Shown: positions 11,914-21,768 of the stretch, in pieces
Layout of the letters: each line of letters opens with the position of its first letter
Position numbering within the stretch: the stretch's first letter is position 1
Translations under genes and position numbers: made by a program
The notes under the pieces: generated by a model
The model's database searches: none
What the model was told of the DNA's origin: nothing
Seen by the model: only the letters and a program-made list of their open reading frames with translations
Assembly (NCBI GenBank): GCA_945860375.1
Contig: CAMAQR010000013.1
Span: 1-64,000 of the forward strand
Direction: 5' to 3'
Source: Pseudorhodobacter antarcticus
GTDB taxonomy: Bacteria > Pseudomonadota > Alphaproteobacteria > Rhodobacterales > Rhodobacteraceae
DNA length: 64,000 nt

Positions 11914-11946
11914 ATGTTAAGGGGGCCAGAGTTGCCTCTGACCCCC
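11914..11946 (-). terminator. Possible terminator of ppaC
   Basis: GGGGG-c-CAGAG pairs with CTCTG-a-CCCCC (11921-11946), a 10-bp stem with one mismatch and a four-base loop, 25 bases past the ppaC stop. The tail on the minus strand is TTAACATT, a weak T tract. Confidence 0.5.
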
Positions 11947-11970
11947 TGTTTGATGCGGCGTTCGGTTGGT

Positions 11971-12891
11971 TTAGAGTTTCAACGCCGGGATGATCTGCTT
12001 TTTGCGGCTCATCAATCCGGGGATCAGAACGGTGTCGCCCGAAACCGTCACGCCAAAGGATGCTTCGGCCATCTGTTTGACCAGATCGTTCGGGACCAGC
12101 AGCGTCGCCTCTTCGCGCAGAATGTCGATCACGAACAGCAAGACCTGATCGGCCCCGTCTTCTTTGGCGACGGCTTCCATGGAGGCCATCAACGAGGCCT
12201 TGCGGGCCAGAACGGTTGCGGGCGAAGTGGTTTCCAGCACCGAGACGCGCAGTTCCTTGCCCGCGACGTTGTACTCCTTGGAGTCCATTCGCAGCAAAGC
12301 GGCATCCGAAAACGCCGATACGTCTGACTTCGCGGCGAACATGGCGGCAGCCAGTTCGGGGATCGACACATCCAGATCGGCGGCGAGTTTTTCGGCCACG
12401 GCGCGGTCATGGTCGGTGGTGGTGGGCGAGCGGAATTGCAGCGTGTCGGACACAATGCAAGACAGCATCGCGCCTTTGATTTCGCGCGGGCATTTCGCCA
12501 GATCGTCGCCCATGATGTCGTGCATCACGGTGGCGGTGCAGGCCAGCGGGCGCATCACGATGGTGATCGGGGTCTTGGTTTTCAGGCCGCCGACCAGCAT
12601 GTGATGGTCGATGATCGCCATGATATTGGCGTCATTGATCGAGGGCGGCAGTTCGGCAGGGTTGTTGGTGTCAACGATCACCACGTTCTGGCCCGCCGCC
12701 ACATCCGCGATGATTTCCGGTTTGGCAAAGCCCCAGTGGTTCAGCAGGAAGGCGGCTTCGGTGTTCGGCTCGCCCAAAAGGCGCGGTTCGGCCTGACCGC
12801 CGCGCACATGGGTCAGATACCAGGCCCAGATGATGGCCGACAGAGTGGCGTCGGTGTCGGGGGATTTGTGGCCGAAAACAAGCGTGGTCAT
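11971..12891 (-). CDS. ppaC: Manganese-dependent inorganic pyrophosphatase
   Basis: The 306-residue DHH-family II pyrophosphatase hydrolyses PPi to phosphate. Metal ligands are visible in FGHKSPDTDA near residue 7, in VIVDTNN and in the IIDHHMLVG motif; the C-terminal substrate-binding loop contains SRKKQ. Such Mn2+ enzymes are less common in Gram-negative bacteria than the class I enzyme but do occur in Rhodobacteraceae. A promoter-like pair lies just upstream. Confidence 0.95.
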   Translation of the reverse strand: MTTLVFGHKSPDTDATLSAIIWAWYLTHVRGGQAEPRLLGEPNTEAAFLLNHWGFAKPEIIADVAAGQNVVIVDTNNPAELPPSINDANIMAIIDHHMLVGGLKTKTPITIVMRPLACTATVMHDIMGDDLAKCPREIKGAMLSCIVSDTLQFRSPTTTDHDRAVAEKLAADLDVSIPELAAAMFAAKSDVSAFSDAALLRMDSKEYNVAGKELRVSVLETTSPATVLARKASLMASMEAVAKEDGADQVLLFVIDILREEATLLVPNDLVKQMAEASFGVTVSGDTVLIPGLMSRKKQIIPALKL

Positions 12892-12924
12892 AGGGTGCGC
12901 CTTCGCAATGGGATTTGCGACGGT

Positions 12925-12952
12925 ATATAAGGAGGATGGCGGGATTTGTCAC
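12925..12952 (-). promoter_or_regulatory. Putative promoter of ppaC
   Basis: On the minus strand GTGACA (12952-12947) and TTATAT (12930-12925) are separated by 16 bases, about 33 bases upstream of the ppaC ATG. It resembles a sigma70 promoter with a good -10. Confidence 0.5.
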
Positions 12953-12998
12953 GGGGGGCGGCGCGGGCTGCGCGGTTATGCTGCATCGCAGCAACAGA

Positions 12999-13991
12999 TC
13001 AGTCCAGCGGCAACCGGCGCAGGGTGAAGCCGCGTTGTTCCAGCAGGCGCAAAACACCTTGGTCGCCCGACAAATGCAGCGCGCCAAAGGCCACCAAGGC
13101 GGGGCCCTTGGTGGCGGCGTCCTCGATCACGGCAATCCACGCCTGATTGCGCGTGATCATCAACGCCTGTTCCATGGTGGCAAATTCGGCCTCCGTGCGT
13201 TCGGGGGTGTAGCCGGGCAGTTTGAGGGTTGCGCTGCGCATGAACTCCCAGATCAGGCGGCTTTCCTGCGCGAAATAGGCGTCGGCGAGGGTGATCGCCA
13301 TGTCCGCCGATTTGTCCTCCATCGCGAGGGCCGAGGTGACCATCGCCAACTGATCGGTCTGCGGCAACAGATCGAAGACGGCGAACAGGGTGTCATAGGG
13401 TTCCAGCGCCTGCACGGTCAGACCTTGGGCAAGGGCGGTCTCTATCAGTTGACCGTCCAGCCCCTTGGCAGTGGCGGCCGCGTCCATGTCGCAGGCGGGG
13501 ATCGACAGCATCATCGACAGATACCACGGGCGGAATTTGGCGGCCATGAAGGCGGGGATGCCACGGTCGGCCAAAGCGCGGGTCAGGCGCTGCCAGTCGG
13601 CGGGGGCCATCAGTTCGGGCAGGGTGGGGCCGTCGGTGATGACCATGAGGCCGGGCTCGCGGGCAAGCCGGGCCTTCAGCGCGGTTTCCTCTTCTGGCCC
13701 GGCCTCGACCAGCAGGGTTTGGGCGGTTTTGAGAATCGGCGCCAGAGTGGCCAGGGTGGCGGCGTGGCGTGGATCATCGAAATGATAGGTGCCGATCAGA
13801 TGCACCACCTGATCGCCGCGTGTGGCCTGCCAATAGTTGCCTGTCGCGAAAGGGACGGCGTTGGCGGCGCTGCGCAGGGCGGTTTGTTCAATCGGGGGCA
13901 GGGCGGAGATGAGGTTTTGCCCGGTGCATTCGGCAGTGCAGGCAAGCGCAAGCCCGAACAGGGCGGCAATCGACAAGACCAGTTGGCGCAT
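12999..13991 (-). CDS. TraB/GumN family protein, exported
   Basis: The 330-residue protein begins with a likely signal peptide (MRQLVLSIAALFGLALACTA) and then has the TraB/GumN hallmarks: the histidine-containing HLIGTYHFDDPRHA near residue 75, the VEAGPEEE segment and a late GALHLSGDQGVLRLLEQRG motif. The family is thought to be a metal-dependent peptidase-like group (Tiki-related), but activity in bacteria is unproven. The start was moved to the ATG at 13991 because the signal peptide begins there. It is divergent from groESL. Confidence 0.87.
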   Translation of the reverse strand: MRQLVLSIAALFGLALACTAECTGQNLISALPPIEQTALRSAANAVPFATGNYWQATRGDQVVHLIGTYHFDDPRHAATLATLAPILKTAQTLLVEAGPEEETALKARLAREPGLMVITDGPTLPELMAPADWQRLTRALADRGIPAFMAAKFRPWYLSMMLSIPACDMDAAATAKGLDGQLIETALAQGLTVQALEPYDTLFAVFDLLPQTDQLAMVTSALAMEDKSADMAITLADAYFAQESRLIWEFMRSATLKLPGYTPERTEAEFATMEQALMITRNQAWIAVIEDAATKGPALVAFGALHLSGDQGVLRLLEQRGFTLRRLPLD

Positions 13992-14090
13992 GGTTCCCCG
14001 CTTTGGCTGCTGTGCCATCAAGGTGGCATTTTGGCGGCCAAAGGCCAAGCCCGCCCGCCGCATTGGGTGCAATTATCCGGATCGGGATGG

Positions 14091-14119
14091 TTGACACATC
14101 GGGCATCAGGGCCTATTTC
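14091..14119 (+). promoter_or_regulatory. Sigma70-type promoter of groESL
   Basis: TTGACA (14091-14096), a 17-base spacer and TATTTC (14114-14119) form a good housekeeping promoter, ten bases upstream of the CIRCE operator. Confidence 0.75.
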
Positions 14120-14128
14120 AAGGCCTCG

Positions 14129-14155
14129 TTAGCACTTGGGTTTGACGAGTGCTAA
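14129..14155 (+). promoter_or_regulatory. CIRCE operator for HrcA
   Basis: The inverted repeat TTAGCACTT-N9-GAGTGCTAA matches the CIRCE consensus except for one base in the left arm. It covers the predicted transcription start of groESL, so repression by HrcA is expected. hrcA itself is not in this window. Confidence 0.93.
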
Positions 14156-14192
14156 TTCCATTCAACCTGGAAACTCAAGGGAGTGTAACCAG

Positions 14193-14480
14193 ATGGCATT
14201 CACACCGCTGCATGACCGCGTATTGGTCCGTCGCATCGAAGGCGAAGACAAAACCAAGGGCGGGCTGATCATCCCCGATACCGCCAAGGAAAAGCCCGCG
14301 GAAGGCATGGTCGTTTCGGCCGGTCCGGGCGCACGCAAGGACAGCGGCGAGTTGATCGCACCGTCCGTCAAGGCGGGCGACAAGATCCTGTTCGGCAAAT
14401 GGTCGGGCACCGAAGTGAAACTGGACGGCGAAGATCTGCTGATCATGAAAGAAAGCGATATCCTCGGGATCATCTCCTAA
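14193..14480 (+). CDS. groES: Co-chaperonin GroES
   Basis: The 95-residue co-chaperonin caps the GroEL barrel during protein folding. The sequence [20 protein letters not shown] with the mobile loop [13 protein letters not shown], and the C-terminal [13 protein letters not shown], are typical. The ATG at 14193 follows GGGAG and fits the family N-terminus. It is the first gene of the operon under the CIRCE promoter. Confidence 0.98.
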   Translation: MAFTPLHDRVLVRRIEGEDKTKGGLIIPDTAKEKPAEGMVVSAGPGARKDSGELIAPSVKAGDKILFGKWSGTEVKLDGEDLLIMKESDILGIIS

Positions 14481-14489
14481 GGCCGCAGC

Positions 14490-14509
14490 GGTGCGTGACA
14501 TCACGCACC
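14490..14509 (+). promoter_or_regulatory. Intercistronic hairpin between groES and groEL
   Basis: GGTGCGTG-acat-CACGCACC is a perfect 8-bp stem with a four-base loop, 10 bases after the groES stop and 48 before groEL. There is no T tract, so it is not a typical terminator. A similarly placed hairpin in the Agrobacterium groESL transcript is a known cleavage site; the same role here is an inference. Confidence 0.65.
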
Positions 14510-14541
14510 CTACCGGATCGTTTTACTTTTCAACATCTTAG

Positions 14542-16200
<1,659 letters not shown>

Positions 16201-16241
16201 TCATGCTTGCATGATCTCATTTGCCAACCGGCAAGTTCAGG

Positions 16242-16272
16242 AAAGGGCGTGGCGCAAGCCGCGCCCTTTTCG
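16242..16272 (+). terminator. Rho-independent terminator of groESL
   Basis: A 12-bp stem (AAAGGGCGTGGC with GCCGCGCCCTTT, one G-U pair) closes a GCAA tetraloop and continues into TTTTCGTTT, about 40 bases past groEL. Confidence 0.88.
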
Positions 16273-16319
16273 TTTGGGGGCGTGATCCCATGGCGTGGCT
16301 GCGCCACAAGCCCTTTCTC

Positions 16320-16377
16320 AGGAAGGGGGCGCTGCCCCCGCCTTCGGCTCCCCCGGGATAGTTGAGGACAGATGAAA
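16320..16377 (+). repeat. Dispersed GGGATA...AGATGAAA element, copy 1
   Basis: A GC-rich hairpin (GGGGGC-gct-GCCCCC) is followed by CCCCCGGGATAGTTGAGG and ACAGATGAAA. The same arrangement recurs at 17585, 22021, 29576, 36078 (minus), 42301 (minus, partial) and 49799 (minus, partial). Here it is joined directly to a truncated copy of the other dispersed element. Confidence 0.75.
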
Positions 16378-16380
16378 GGC

Positions 16381-16467
16381 TTTGGAACGCAACCGCAACA
16401 CACACCGGCGGTGCCAGTCTTGGATTGCCTTCCATCTGAAGCAGATTGCAGGACATTTGCTCTAGCG
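16381..16467. repeat. Dispersed two-hairpin element, copy B (5'-truncated)
   Basis: This copy lacks the left arm of the first hairpin. It begins at TTTGGAACGCAACCGC and keeps the second half, including ATCTG-aag-CAGAT. It ends over the stop codon of the Nudix gene, the same position relative to its neighbour as copy A has to ribF. Confidence 0.75.
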
Positions 16468-16908
16468 CACGATCACTTCCAGCGGGTCGTAGACCAGGCT
16501 TTGGCCCCAGGCTGCGGCGGGCAGGCTGTCGGGTTTGAAGCGGATGCGGGCCAGATCGTTGCGGCTGAAAAACCGGCGCTGGGTGACGACGCCTTCGGGG
16601 TCGCGCCAGGTATCGGTGATCTGGCCTGCGGTGATGGTGCAATGGAAGAACAGATCGACCTGATGGAAGCCCGACACCGGATCGTGGAATTCGTTGATCA
16701 GGGCGGGAAGGCCCACGGCCACGGTCAGGCCGGTTTCCTCATGCACTTCGCGGGCCAGATTTTCGGGCAGTGAGGTGCCCGGTTCAACGCCGCCGCCCGG
16801 CGCGCACCACAGATCGGACCGCCCGCCGGGATAGGCATTGACCAGCAGCAGCCGGTTGTCTTGCAAGATCAGGGCGCGGGTGGCGAGGCGGGTGGGGCGT
16901 TTGGGCAT
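16462..16908 (-). CDS. Nudix hydrolase
   Basis: The 148-residue protein has a complete Nudix box, GGGVEPGTSLPENLAREV followed by HEETGL, near residue 38, the catalytic metal-binding element that cleaves nucleoside diphosphates linked to another moiety. The N-terminal strand VTRALILQDN-like segment and the FHDPVSGFHQVDLFFHC strand fit small stand-alone Nudix enzymes. The substrate cannot be predicted. The stop overlaps a dispersed repeat. Confidence 0.92.
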   Translation of the reverse strand: MPKRPTRLATRALILQDNRLLLVNAYPGGRSDLWCAPGGGVEPGTSLPENLAREVHEETGLTVAVGLPALINEFHDPVSGFHQVDLFFHCTITAGQITDTWRDPEGVVTQRRFFSRNDLARIRFKPDSLPAAAWGQSLVYDPLEVIVR

Positions 16909-16947
16909 CGGGACAGGCTGATGCGCCTGTCGCCCAAGGTCAAGCGG

Positions 16948-17280
16948 TTATGCCAGGACCGGGGCGGATTGGGTCTGGCGTTCTGACCACAAAAGACAGG
17001 CGGCGCTTGCGAGGATCAACAGGATACCCGGCCAATAAGGGCCTTGGGGCGCGAAGGTCAGTACCGGCCAACGGACCGCGATATTGCAGAAGAGTTTCAG
17101 ATCGTCAAAAGGTTGCGCAAATCCGGCCTCGGCCGCCGCAGCGGCCAGCGTCAGGAAATGCTGTGCGGTGTTGATGATCGCGCCGCCAAGGTGCAACCGC
17201 CACAGGATATGGCCGTTTGGCGGTTCAAACCCCGCTGGCCGCGAGAAGAGGCCGTTGATCGGGGTCAGCCAGTCGATCAA
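16948..17280 (-). CDS. Hypothetical protein with a C-terminal membrane segment
   Basis: A frame of about 110 codons between stops, with good GC3 bias. The product has a hydrophobic stretch near the end (PYWPGILLILASAACLLW) that would span the membrane once. No ATG is available at the 5' end; the best start is a TTG directly after an in-frame TAA, with only a poor ribosome site. I do not recognise it. It may be a real small membrane protein or the tail of a decayed gene. Confidence 0.4.
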   Translation of the reverse strand: MIDWLTPINGLFSRPAGFEPPNGHILWRLHLGGAIINTAQHFLTLAAAAAEAGFAQPFDDLKLFCNIAVRWPVLTFAPQGPYWPGILLILASAACLLWSERQTQSAPVLA

Positions 17281-17311
17281 CCCGGTGGCGTCTTAGGTCA
17301 ATCCGGGGGGG

Positions 17312-17575
17312 ATGATGGCGAGGTGTCGGTGGACAGCAGCAAGACAGGCACTGCCGGTGGAGGGTGCGGTTGCGTGCCACTGGCCAAAACCGATCGAACG
17401 CGACAGGCTTTGGCTGGGCGGTGTGACCGCGGATATCGTGCTGCCGGTGACGTCCACATTCAAGGTGTTGGACCCGCAGGTGATCGCGCTGGCGCTTGGG
17501 TTTTTGCGTGACGGGCGGTTTGAGCCGGAGTTGGGCTATGGCGATGCGGTGCGGCGGGTGTTTGGCGGGGAGTGA
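17312..17575 (+). CDS. Hypothetical fragment of unknown function
   Basis: From about 17385 onward the codons are GC3-rich and the product reads like folded protein (LWLGGVTADIVLPVTSTFKV, then PELGYGDAVRRVFGGE). The first 20 codons look non-coding, and no ribosome site is convincing at the ATG pair at 17312. It may be a C-terminal gene remnant; the adjacent minus-strand frame (16948-17280) has a similar uncertain status. No family recognised. Confidence 0.3.
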   Translation: MMARCRWTAARQALPVEGAVACHWPKPIERDRLWLGGVTADIVLPVTSTFKVLDPQVIALALGFLRDGRFEPELGYGDAVRRVFGGE

Positions 17576-17584
17576 CGCGCTTTG

Positions 17585-17665
17585 CATTCGGCCGCCGGGG
17601 GGGGCACCCCCCCCGGACCCCGGTGGGATATTTGAGGACAGATGAAAGCAAATTTTAGATAATTG
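17585..17665 (+). repeat. Dispersed GGGATATTTG...AGATGAAA element, copy 2
   Basis: A GC hairpin (GGGGGGGG-ca-CCCCCCCC) is followed by GGTGGGATATTTGAGG and ACAGATGAAAGC, then AAATTTTAGATAATTGGT. The last AT-rich tail is shared with copy 3 at 22021-22104, so the repeat unit extends beyond the AGATGAAA core. Confidence 0.8.
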
Positions 17666-17801
17666 GTCCGATCGGCTTTGAAACGGGCGCGGTTTTGGGT
17701 GGGGGCGCTGGCTGGCCAACCAGTGGGCCTTGAACAGAATGCTTTGAGGTTGCGGGAAATCGGCGTAAGGTTAGCGCAGTTTTCAGCTGTGGATTTGGCC
17801 A

Positions 17802-19178
17802 ATGCATGATCGTTTCCCGTCGTTTTTGACGCGGCTTTTGGTGGGCGTTGTTGCCTTGTTGGCGGTGCCTGCCGTGGCTTTGGCCGAGGGGCGCAAGTTG
17901 GCGCTGGTGGTCGGCAACGAGGCTTATCAGGCATTGCCGGGCCTTGCGACGCCGGGGGAGGATGCGCAGGCGATGTCGAAAGCCCTGCGCGATCTGGGGT
18001 TTGAGGTGACATTGCTGACCGATGTCGGCCCCGAGGTGTTTCAGGCCGTTCTGGGCAGTTTCGCTGATCAGTCCAAGAGTGCTGAGACGGTTCTGTTCTA
18101 TTACTCGGGCCATGCCTTTCAAAAGGATGGCGTCAACCATCTGGTGCCGGTCAATGCGCGGCTGGCGGATGCGGGCGCGCTGGAAGCCGAGACATGGCGG
18201 CTGGACGATATTGCGGCCAAGTTGAAATCAGGGTCGGGACAGTTGCTGCTGTTCCTTGACGCCTGCCGCGACAACCCTTTGCCTGCGGCGGTGATTGGTT
18301 CGGCTGGGCCGGGGTTGGCGCAGTTTGACGGTGGCGCAGGGACGTTTGTGGCCTTTGCGACGGCACCCGGGGCCGTGGCCTTTGACACGGCAGCGGGGGC
18401 GGCAAACAGCCCGTTTACGGCGGCTTTGCTGACCCATATCGCAGAGCCCGGACAGTCAATTTCCGATCTGATGATCGCGGTGCGCAATGAGGTGGATTTG
18501 GCCACGGCGGGCAAGCAGACCCCGTGGGAGCAATCGTCTTTGCGGGCGCAGTTCTTCTTTGCGGCTGCCGCTTTGGACGCGCCGGAACTGGAGTTGCCGC
18601 AGTTCGAGATGGCGGAAGTGTCGGTTGAAATTGGCCCGGCGGACAGCGCCTCGGTGTCGCAGATCGCGGGCGTGCCGGTGCGGTTGGCGGCGTTGAACGC
18701 GGCCACGCGGTCGCTGACGGCGGTGGGCGGGGTGCAGACGGGGGCGCTGCGGTTGCAAGGTGTCGAGAGTGGCGCCCTGGCCCCGGTCGCCGTGCCGGAC
18801 AACCTGCCCTTGGCCGTTCAGGGCGAGTTGCAGCGCATTGGCTGCTACGCCATGGCGGTGGACGGCGATTGGGGCAACGGGTCGCGCAGGGCGATGGCGC
18901 AGTATTACATCGCCAAAAAGCTTGATCCCGGCGCGGTGGAGCCGACAGCCGAGCTATATCTGGCGCTGACGCAGGAACCTGTGAACACCTGCGACAAGCC
19001 GGCGGCTGTGGGGGAACAGAAGGCCCCCGCCAAAGCGACATCCAAGAAGTCCACGCCCAAAGCCACCGAGAAGAAGCCCACAACCAAAAAGGCGGCGGCA
19101 CCCAAGAAGGCTGCGCCCGCACCGAAGAAGCCCGGCGTGACCTGCAAGTTCATGGTCGTGGCGATCGTCTGCGGCTGA
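17802..19178 (+). CDS. Secreted caspase-like (peptidase C14) protein with Lys/Ala-rich tail
   Basis: The 458-residue protein has a signal peptide (residues 1-28, LLVGVVALLAVPAVALA) and a p20-like caspase domain (about 30-225). The catalytic dyad is visible: His104 in YYSGHA and Cys155 in FLDACRDNP. A segment near 330-395 (LQRIGCYAMAVDGDWG) resembles peptidoglycan-binding repeats. A Lys/Ala/Pro-rich tail follows (about 405-445), and the protein ends CKFMVVAIVCG. Family members are Arg/Lys-specific cysteine peptidases; the periplasmic or outer role here is unknown. It stands alone, flanked by dispersed repeats on both sides. Confidence 0.88.
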   Translation: MHDRFPSFLTRLLVGVVALLAVPAVALAEGRKLALVVGNEAYQALPGLATPGEDAQAMSKALRDLGFEVTLLTDVGPEVFQAVLGSFADQSKSAETVLFYYSGHAFQKDGVNHLVPVNARLADAGALEAETWRLDDIAAKLKSGSGQLLLFLDACRDNPLPAAVIGSAGPGLAQFDGGAGTFVAFATAPGAVAFDTAAGAANSPFTAALLTHIAEPGQSISDLMIAVRNEVDLATAGKQTPWEQSSLRAQFFFAAAALDAPELELPQFEMAEVSVEIGPADSASVSQIAGVPVRLAALNAATRSLTAVGGVQTGALRLQGVESGALAPVAVPDNLPLAVQGELQRIGCYAMAVDGDWGNGSRRAMAQYYIAKKLDPGAVEPTAELYLALTQEPVNTCDKPAAVGEQKAPAKATSKKSTPKATEKKPTTKKAAAPKKAAPAPKKPGVTCKFMVVAIVCG

Positions 19179-19294
19179 AGCGTGTTGCCTTTGATCGGGT
19201 TTGGCCGATGGAAGGCAACCGCGACATAAACCGGCAGTGCCAGCCTTGGAGTTCCTTCCATCTGAACCAGATTGAAGGAAATCCGCTTTGAAGC
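19179..19294. repeat. Dispersed two-hairpin element, copy C
   Basis: Starts directly after the stop of the caspase-like gene and ends 12 bases before purK. The first hairpin reads GTTGCCTT with AAGGCAAC where copy A has GTTGCGTT with AACGCAAC, a compensatory change that keeps the pair. The inner ATCGG/CCGAT and the ATCTG-aac-CAGAT hairpin are conserved. Confidence 0.82.
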
Positions 19295-19306
19295 CGCGCC
19301 GCGGGG

Positions 19307-20377
19307 TCAGGCCTTGCGGGTGATGCGGTTGACATGGCCCATTTTGCGGCCCGGTCGCGCCTCGGCCTTGCCATACATGTGCAGTGCGGCGTTCCGCTCG
19401 CGCAAGATCGCCGGGATGCGGGCGATGTCGTCGCCGATCAGGTTCTCCATCACGACATCAGAGTGCCGGCCGCCATCGCCCAAGGGCAGGCCCGCCACGG
19501 CGCGGATGTGCTGCTCAAACTGATCCACCGCGCAGCCGTTCTGGGTCCAATGGCCCGAGTTGTGGACGCGGGGTGCGATCTCGTTGACGATCAATCCTTG
19601 CGGCGTGACAAACAGCTCCACCCCCATCACACCGACATAGTCCAAGGCGTTCAGGATACGGGCGGCCAGCAGCACCGCATCAGACCGCTGCGACGGCGTC
19701 AGTTTCGCGGGCAGGGTGGTGCTGTGCAAGATGCCGTCCTTGTGCACGTTCTCGCCCGGATCATAGGCGGCGACCGAGCCATCCAGACCGCGCGCGGCAA
19801 TCACCGACACCTCATGCGTGAAGGCGATGAATCCTTCGAGCACGCAGGCAGCACCTCGCATGGACGCATGGGCCGTGGCTGCGTCGGCGGCGGTTTTGAT
19901 CCGGGCCTGCCCCTTGCCGTCATAGCCGAGGCGGGTGGTTTTCAAGATTGCGGGGGTGCCGATCTGGGCAATCGCCGCGTGCAGATCGTCCAGCGTCTGC
20001 ACCGGTGCAAAGGGCGCGCAGGTCAGGCCAAGGCCGGTGAGGAAATCCTTCTCCAGCAACCGGTCTTGACTGATTGCCAGCGCGCGGCGGTTGGGGCGGA
20101 CCTCGCGCAGGGCCTCCAGCGCGTCCAGCGCGGCTGTGGGGATGTTCTCAAATTCATAGGTGATGACATCGACCGATTGGGCGAAAGCGCGCAGGGCGGG
20201 CAGATCATCATAGGATGCGGTGGTCAGGGCCTGGGCCACATCGGCGGCGGGCGGATTCGGGCTGGGTTCAAAGACATGGGTCTTGTAGCCAAGACGGGAG
20301 GCTGCAACCGAAAGCATGCGGCCCAGTTGACCGCCACCCAGAATGCCGATGGTCGCCCCTGCGGGAAGGTCATTCAT
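19307..20377 (-). CDS. purK: 5-(carboxyamino)imidazole ribonucleotide synthase
   Basis: The 356-residue ATP-grasp enzyme makes N5-CAIR from AIR, bicarbonate and ATP in purine synthesis. The N-terminal [12 protein letters not shown], the carbamate-binding [12 protein letters not shown] and the late [14 protein letters not shown] motif are diagnostic. The ATG at 20377 overlaps the purE stop by eight bases (ATGAATGA), the usual coupling in purEK operons. Its substrate pathway begins with PRPP from prs. Confidence 0.98.
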   Translation of the reverse strand: MNDLPAGATIGILGGGQLGRMLSVAASRLGYKTHVFEPSPNPPAADVAQALTTASYDDLPALRAFAQSVDVITYEFENIPTAALDALEALREVRPNRRALAISQDRLLEKDFLTGLGLTCAPFAPVQTLDDLHAAIAQIGTPAILKTTRLGYDGKGQARIKTAADAATAHASMRGAACVLEGFIAFTHEVSVIAARGLDGSVAAYDPGENVHKDGILHSTTLPAKLTPSQRSDAVLLAARILNALDYVGVMGVELFVTPQGLIVNEIAPRVHNSGHWTQNGCAVDQFEQHIRAVAGLPLGDGGRHSDVVMENLIGDDIARIPAILRERNAALHMYGKAEARPGRKMGHVNRITRKA

Positions 20378-20852
20378 CTTTCGGCTCCAGCGGGATCGAG
20401 TCTGACAGGGCGCTGCGCCATGCGTCAAGGCGGGCGGCCAACGCGGCGTCGTTCAGCGCCAGAATGGCCGCAGCCATCAGGCCGGCGTTGGCCGCACCTG
20501 CGGCACCAATGGCCATGGTGGCGACCGGGTAACCTTTGGGCATCTGCAAGATGGAATAGAGGCTGTCGACGCCCGAAAGCGCCTTGGTTTGCACCGGGAC
20601 GCCAATGACGGGGATCCGGGTCTTGCTGGCCATCATGCCGGGCAGATGGGCCGCCCCGCCCGCACCGGCGATGATGACCTTGATGCGGCCGGCCGCTTCT
20701 TTGCCATAGGTCCAGAGCCGGTCGGGCGTGCGGTGGGCCGAGACGATTTTCGTCTCATAGGTCACGCCAAGCGCGTCCAAGATCAGCGCCGCCTCTTTCA
20801 TCGTCGGCCAGTCAGACTGGCTTCCCATGATGATTCCCACGTCAACGGTCAT
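20370..20852 (-). CDS. purE: 5-(carboxyamino)imidazole ribonucleotide mutase
   Basis: The 160-residue class I PurE moves the carboxylate of N5-CAIR to give CAIR. The N-terminal [22 protein letters not shown] and the [11 protein letters not shown] active-site loop are intact. It is the first gene of a purEK operon. Length is normal. Confidence 0.98.
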   Translation of the reverse strand: MTVDVGIIMGSQSDWPTMKEAALILDALGVTYETKIVSAHRTPDRLWTYGKEAAGRIKVIIAGAGGAAHLPGMMASKTRIPVIGVPVQTKALSGVDSLYSILQMPKGYPVATMAIGAAGAANAGLMAAAILALNDAALAARLDAWRSALSDSIPLEPKDE

Positions 20853-20926
20853 GCGCGTCCCCCAGCCTTTGGCGCTTCATAGCAAGGCGGGCGGTGGAGG
20901 CAAGGCTTTGACGCAGTGCAAAGGCT

Positions 20927-21145
20927 TCAGGCAATGATGTTTGGGATCAACTGATCCTCAAGCCGCGCAATCTGATCCTTGAGCGACAGCTTTTGCTTTT
21001 TCAGCCGCCGCAGCGTCAGCGGATCGGGACGGCCGGCGGTTTCCAGGACATGCACAGCCTCATCCAGATCGCGGTGCTCACGCCGCAGCACCTCCAGCCG
21101 GATGCGCATCATGTCCTCAAAATTCAACTCGCTGGGCGCGTGCAT
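20927..21145 (-). CDS. DUF465/YdcH-family small coiled-coil protein
   Basis: The 72-residue protein is nearly all helix, with the typical HRDLDEAVHVLE and LRRLKKQKLSLKDQIARLED motifs of the YdcH group. The role of this family is unknown. The ATG at 21145 is taken because the upstream sequence in frame lacks protein character. It is separate from purE by about 75 bases. Confidence 0.85.
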   Translation of the reverse strand: MHAPSELNFEDMMRIRLEVLRREHRDLDEAVHVLETAGRPDPLTLRRLKKQKLSLKDQIARLEDQLIPNIIA

Positions 21146-21345
21146 GGCAGGATTGGTCCAGTCTTTTTGGCTTTGACGAAGGATACAGTGATTCGGGCGG
21201 TGCGCGGGAAGATTCTGCACCAGAGGGTGCAGAATTCCGCAAAGCTGACGGGGCTTGCAGCGCGGGCGTTGCCCCCCCATATTCTGGTCAGGATGCCCGA
21301 ATTCGGGGTCTGGCCACATGTCGCTTTTTGCAAAGGGCATCACCG

Positions 21346-21759
21346 ATGACGAAACTGAGCTTTGGGGCGCACCCGTTTCTGCTGGGGTTTGAACAGTTGG
21401 AACGCTTGGTCGAGCGCACCGCCAAAACCGCCTCGGAAGGGTACCCACCCTTCAACATCGAGGCGACGTCGGAAAACACTTACCGCATCACGCTGGCCGT
21501 CGCGGGCTTTCGCGAGGATGATCTGGCGATCACTGTCGAGGACCGCCAATTGGTCGTGCGCGGGCGGCAGGGCGAAGATCTGTGCGAGCGGGTGTATCTG
21601 CACCGGGGCATCGCCGCTCGGGCGTTTCAACGGTCTTTCGTGCTGGCGGACGGGGTTGAGGTTGGCGGGGCCGATCTGGACCACGGGCTGCTGCACATTG
21701 ATCTGCGCCGATCCGTGCCGGACGCGATTGTGCAGACCATTCGGATTGGGCGGGGATAG
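21346..21759 (+). CDS. Small heat shock protein (Hsp20/alpha-crystallin)
   Basis: The 137-residue protein has an alpha-crystallin domain starting near residue 33 (PFNIEATSENTYRITLAVAG) with the conserved VEDRQLVVRGR strand and a late LLHIDLRR strand. The family binds unfolding proteins without ATP. The C-terminal I-x-I docking motif is present in weak form (TIRIGRG). The gene is followed 9 bases later by the DUF1150 gene, a pairing common in Rhodobacteraceae. Confidence 0.93.
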   Translation: MTKLSFGAHPFLLGFEQLERLVERTAKTASEGYPPFNIEATSENTYRITLAVAGFREDDLAITVEDRQLVVRGRQGEDLCERVYLHRGIAARAFQRSFVLADGVEVGGADLDHGLLHIDLRRSVPDAIVQTIRIGRG

Positions 21760-21768
21760 GAGAGCATC

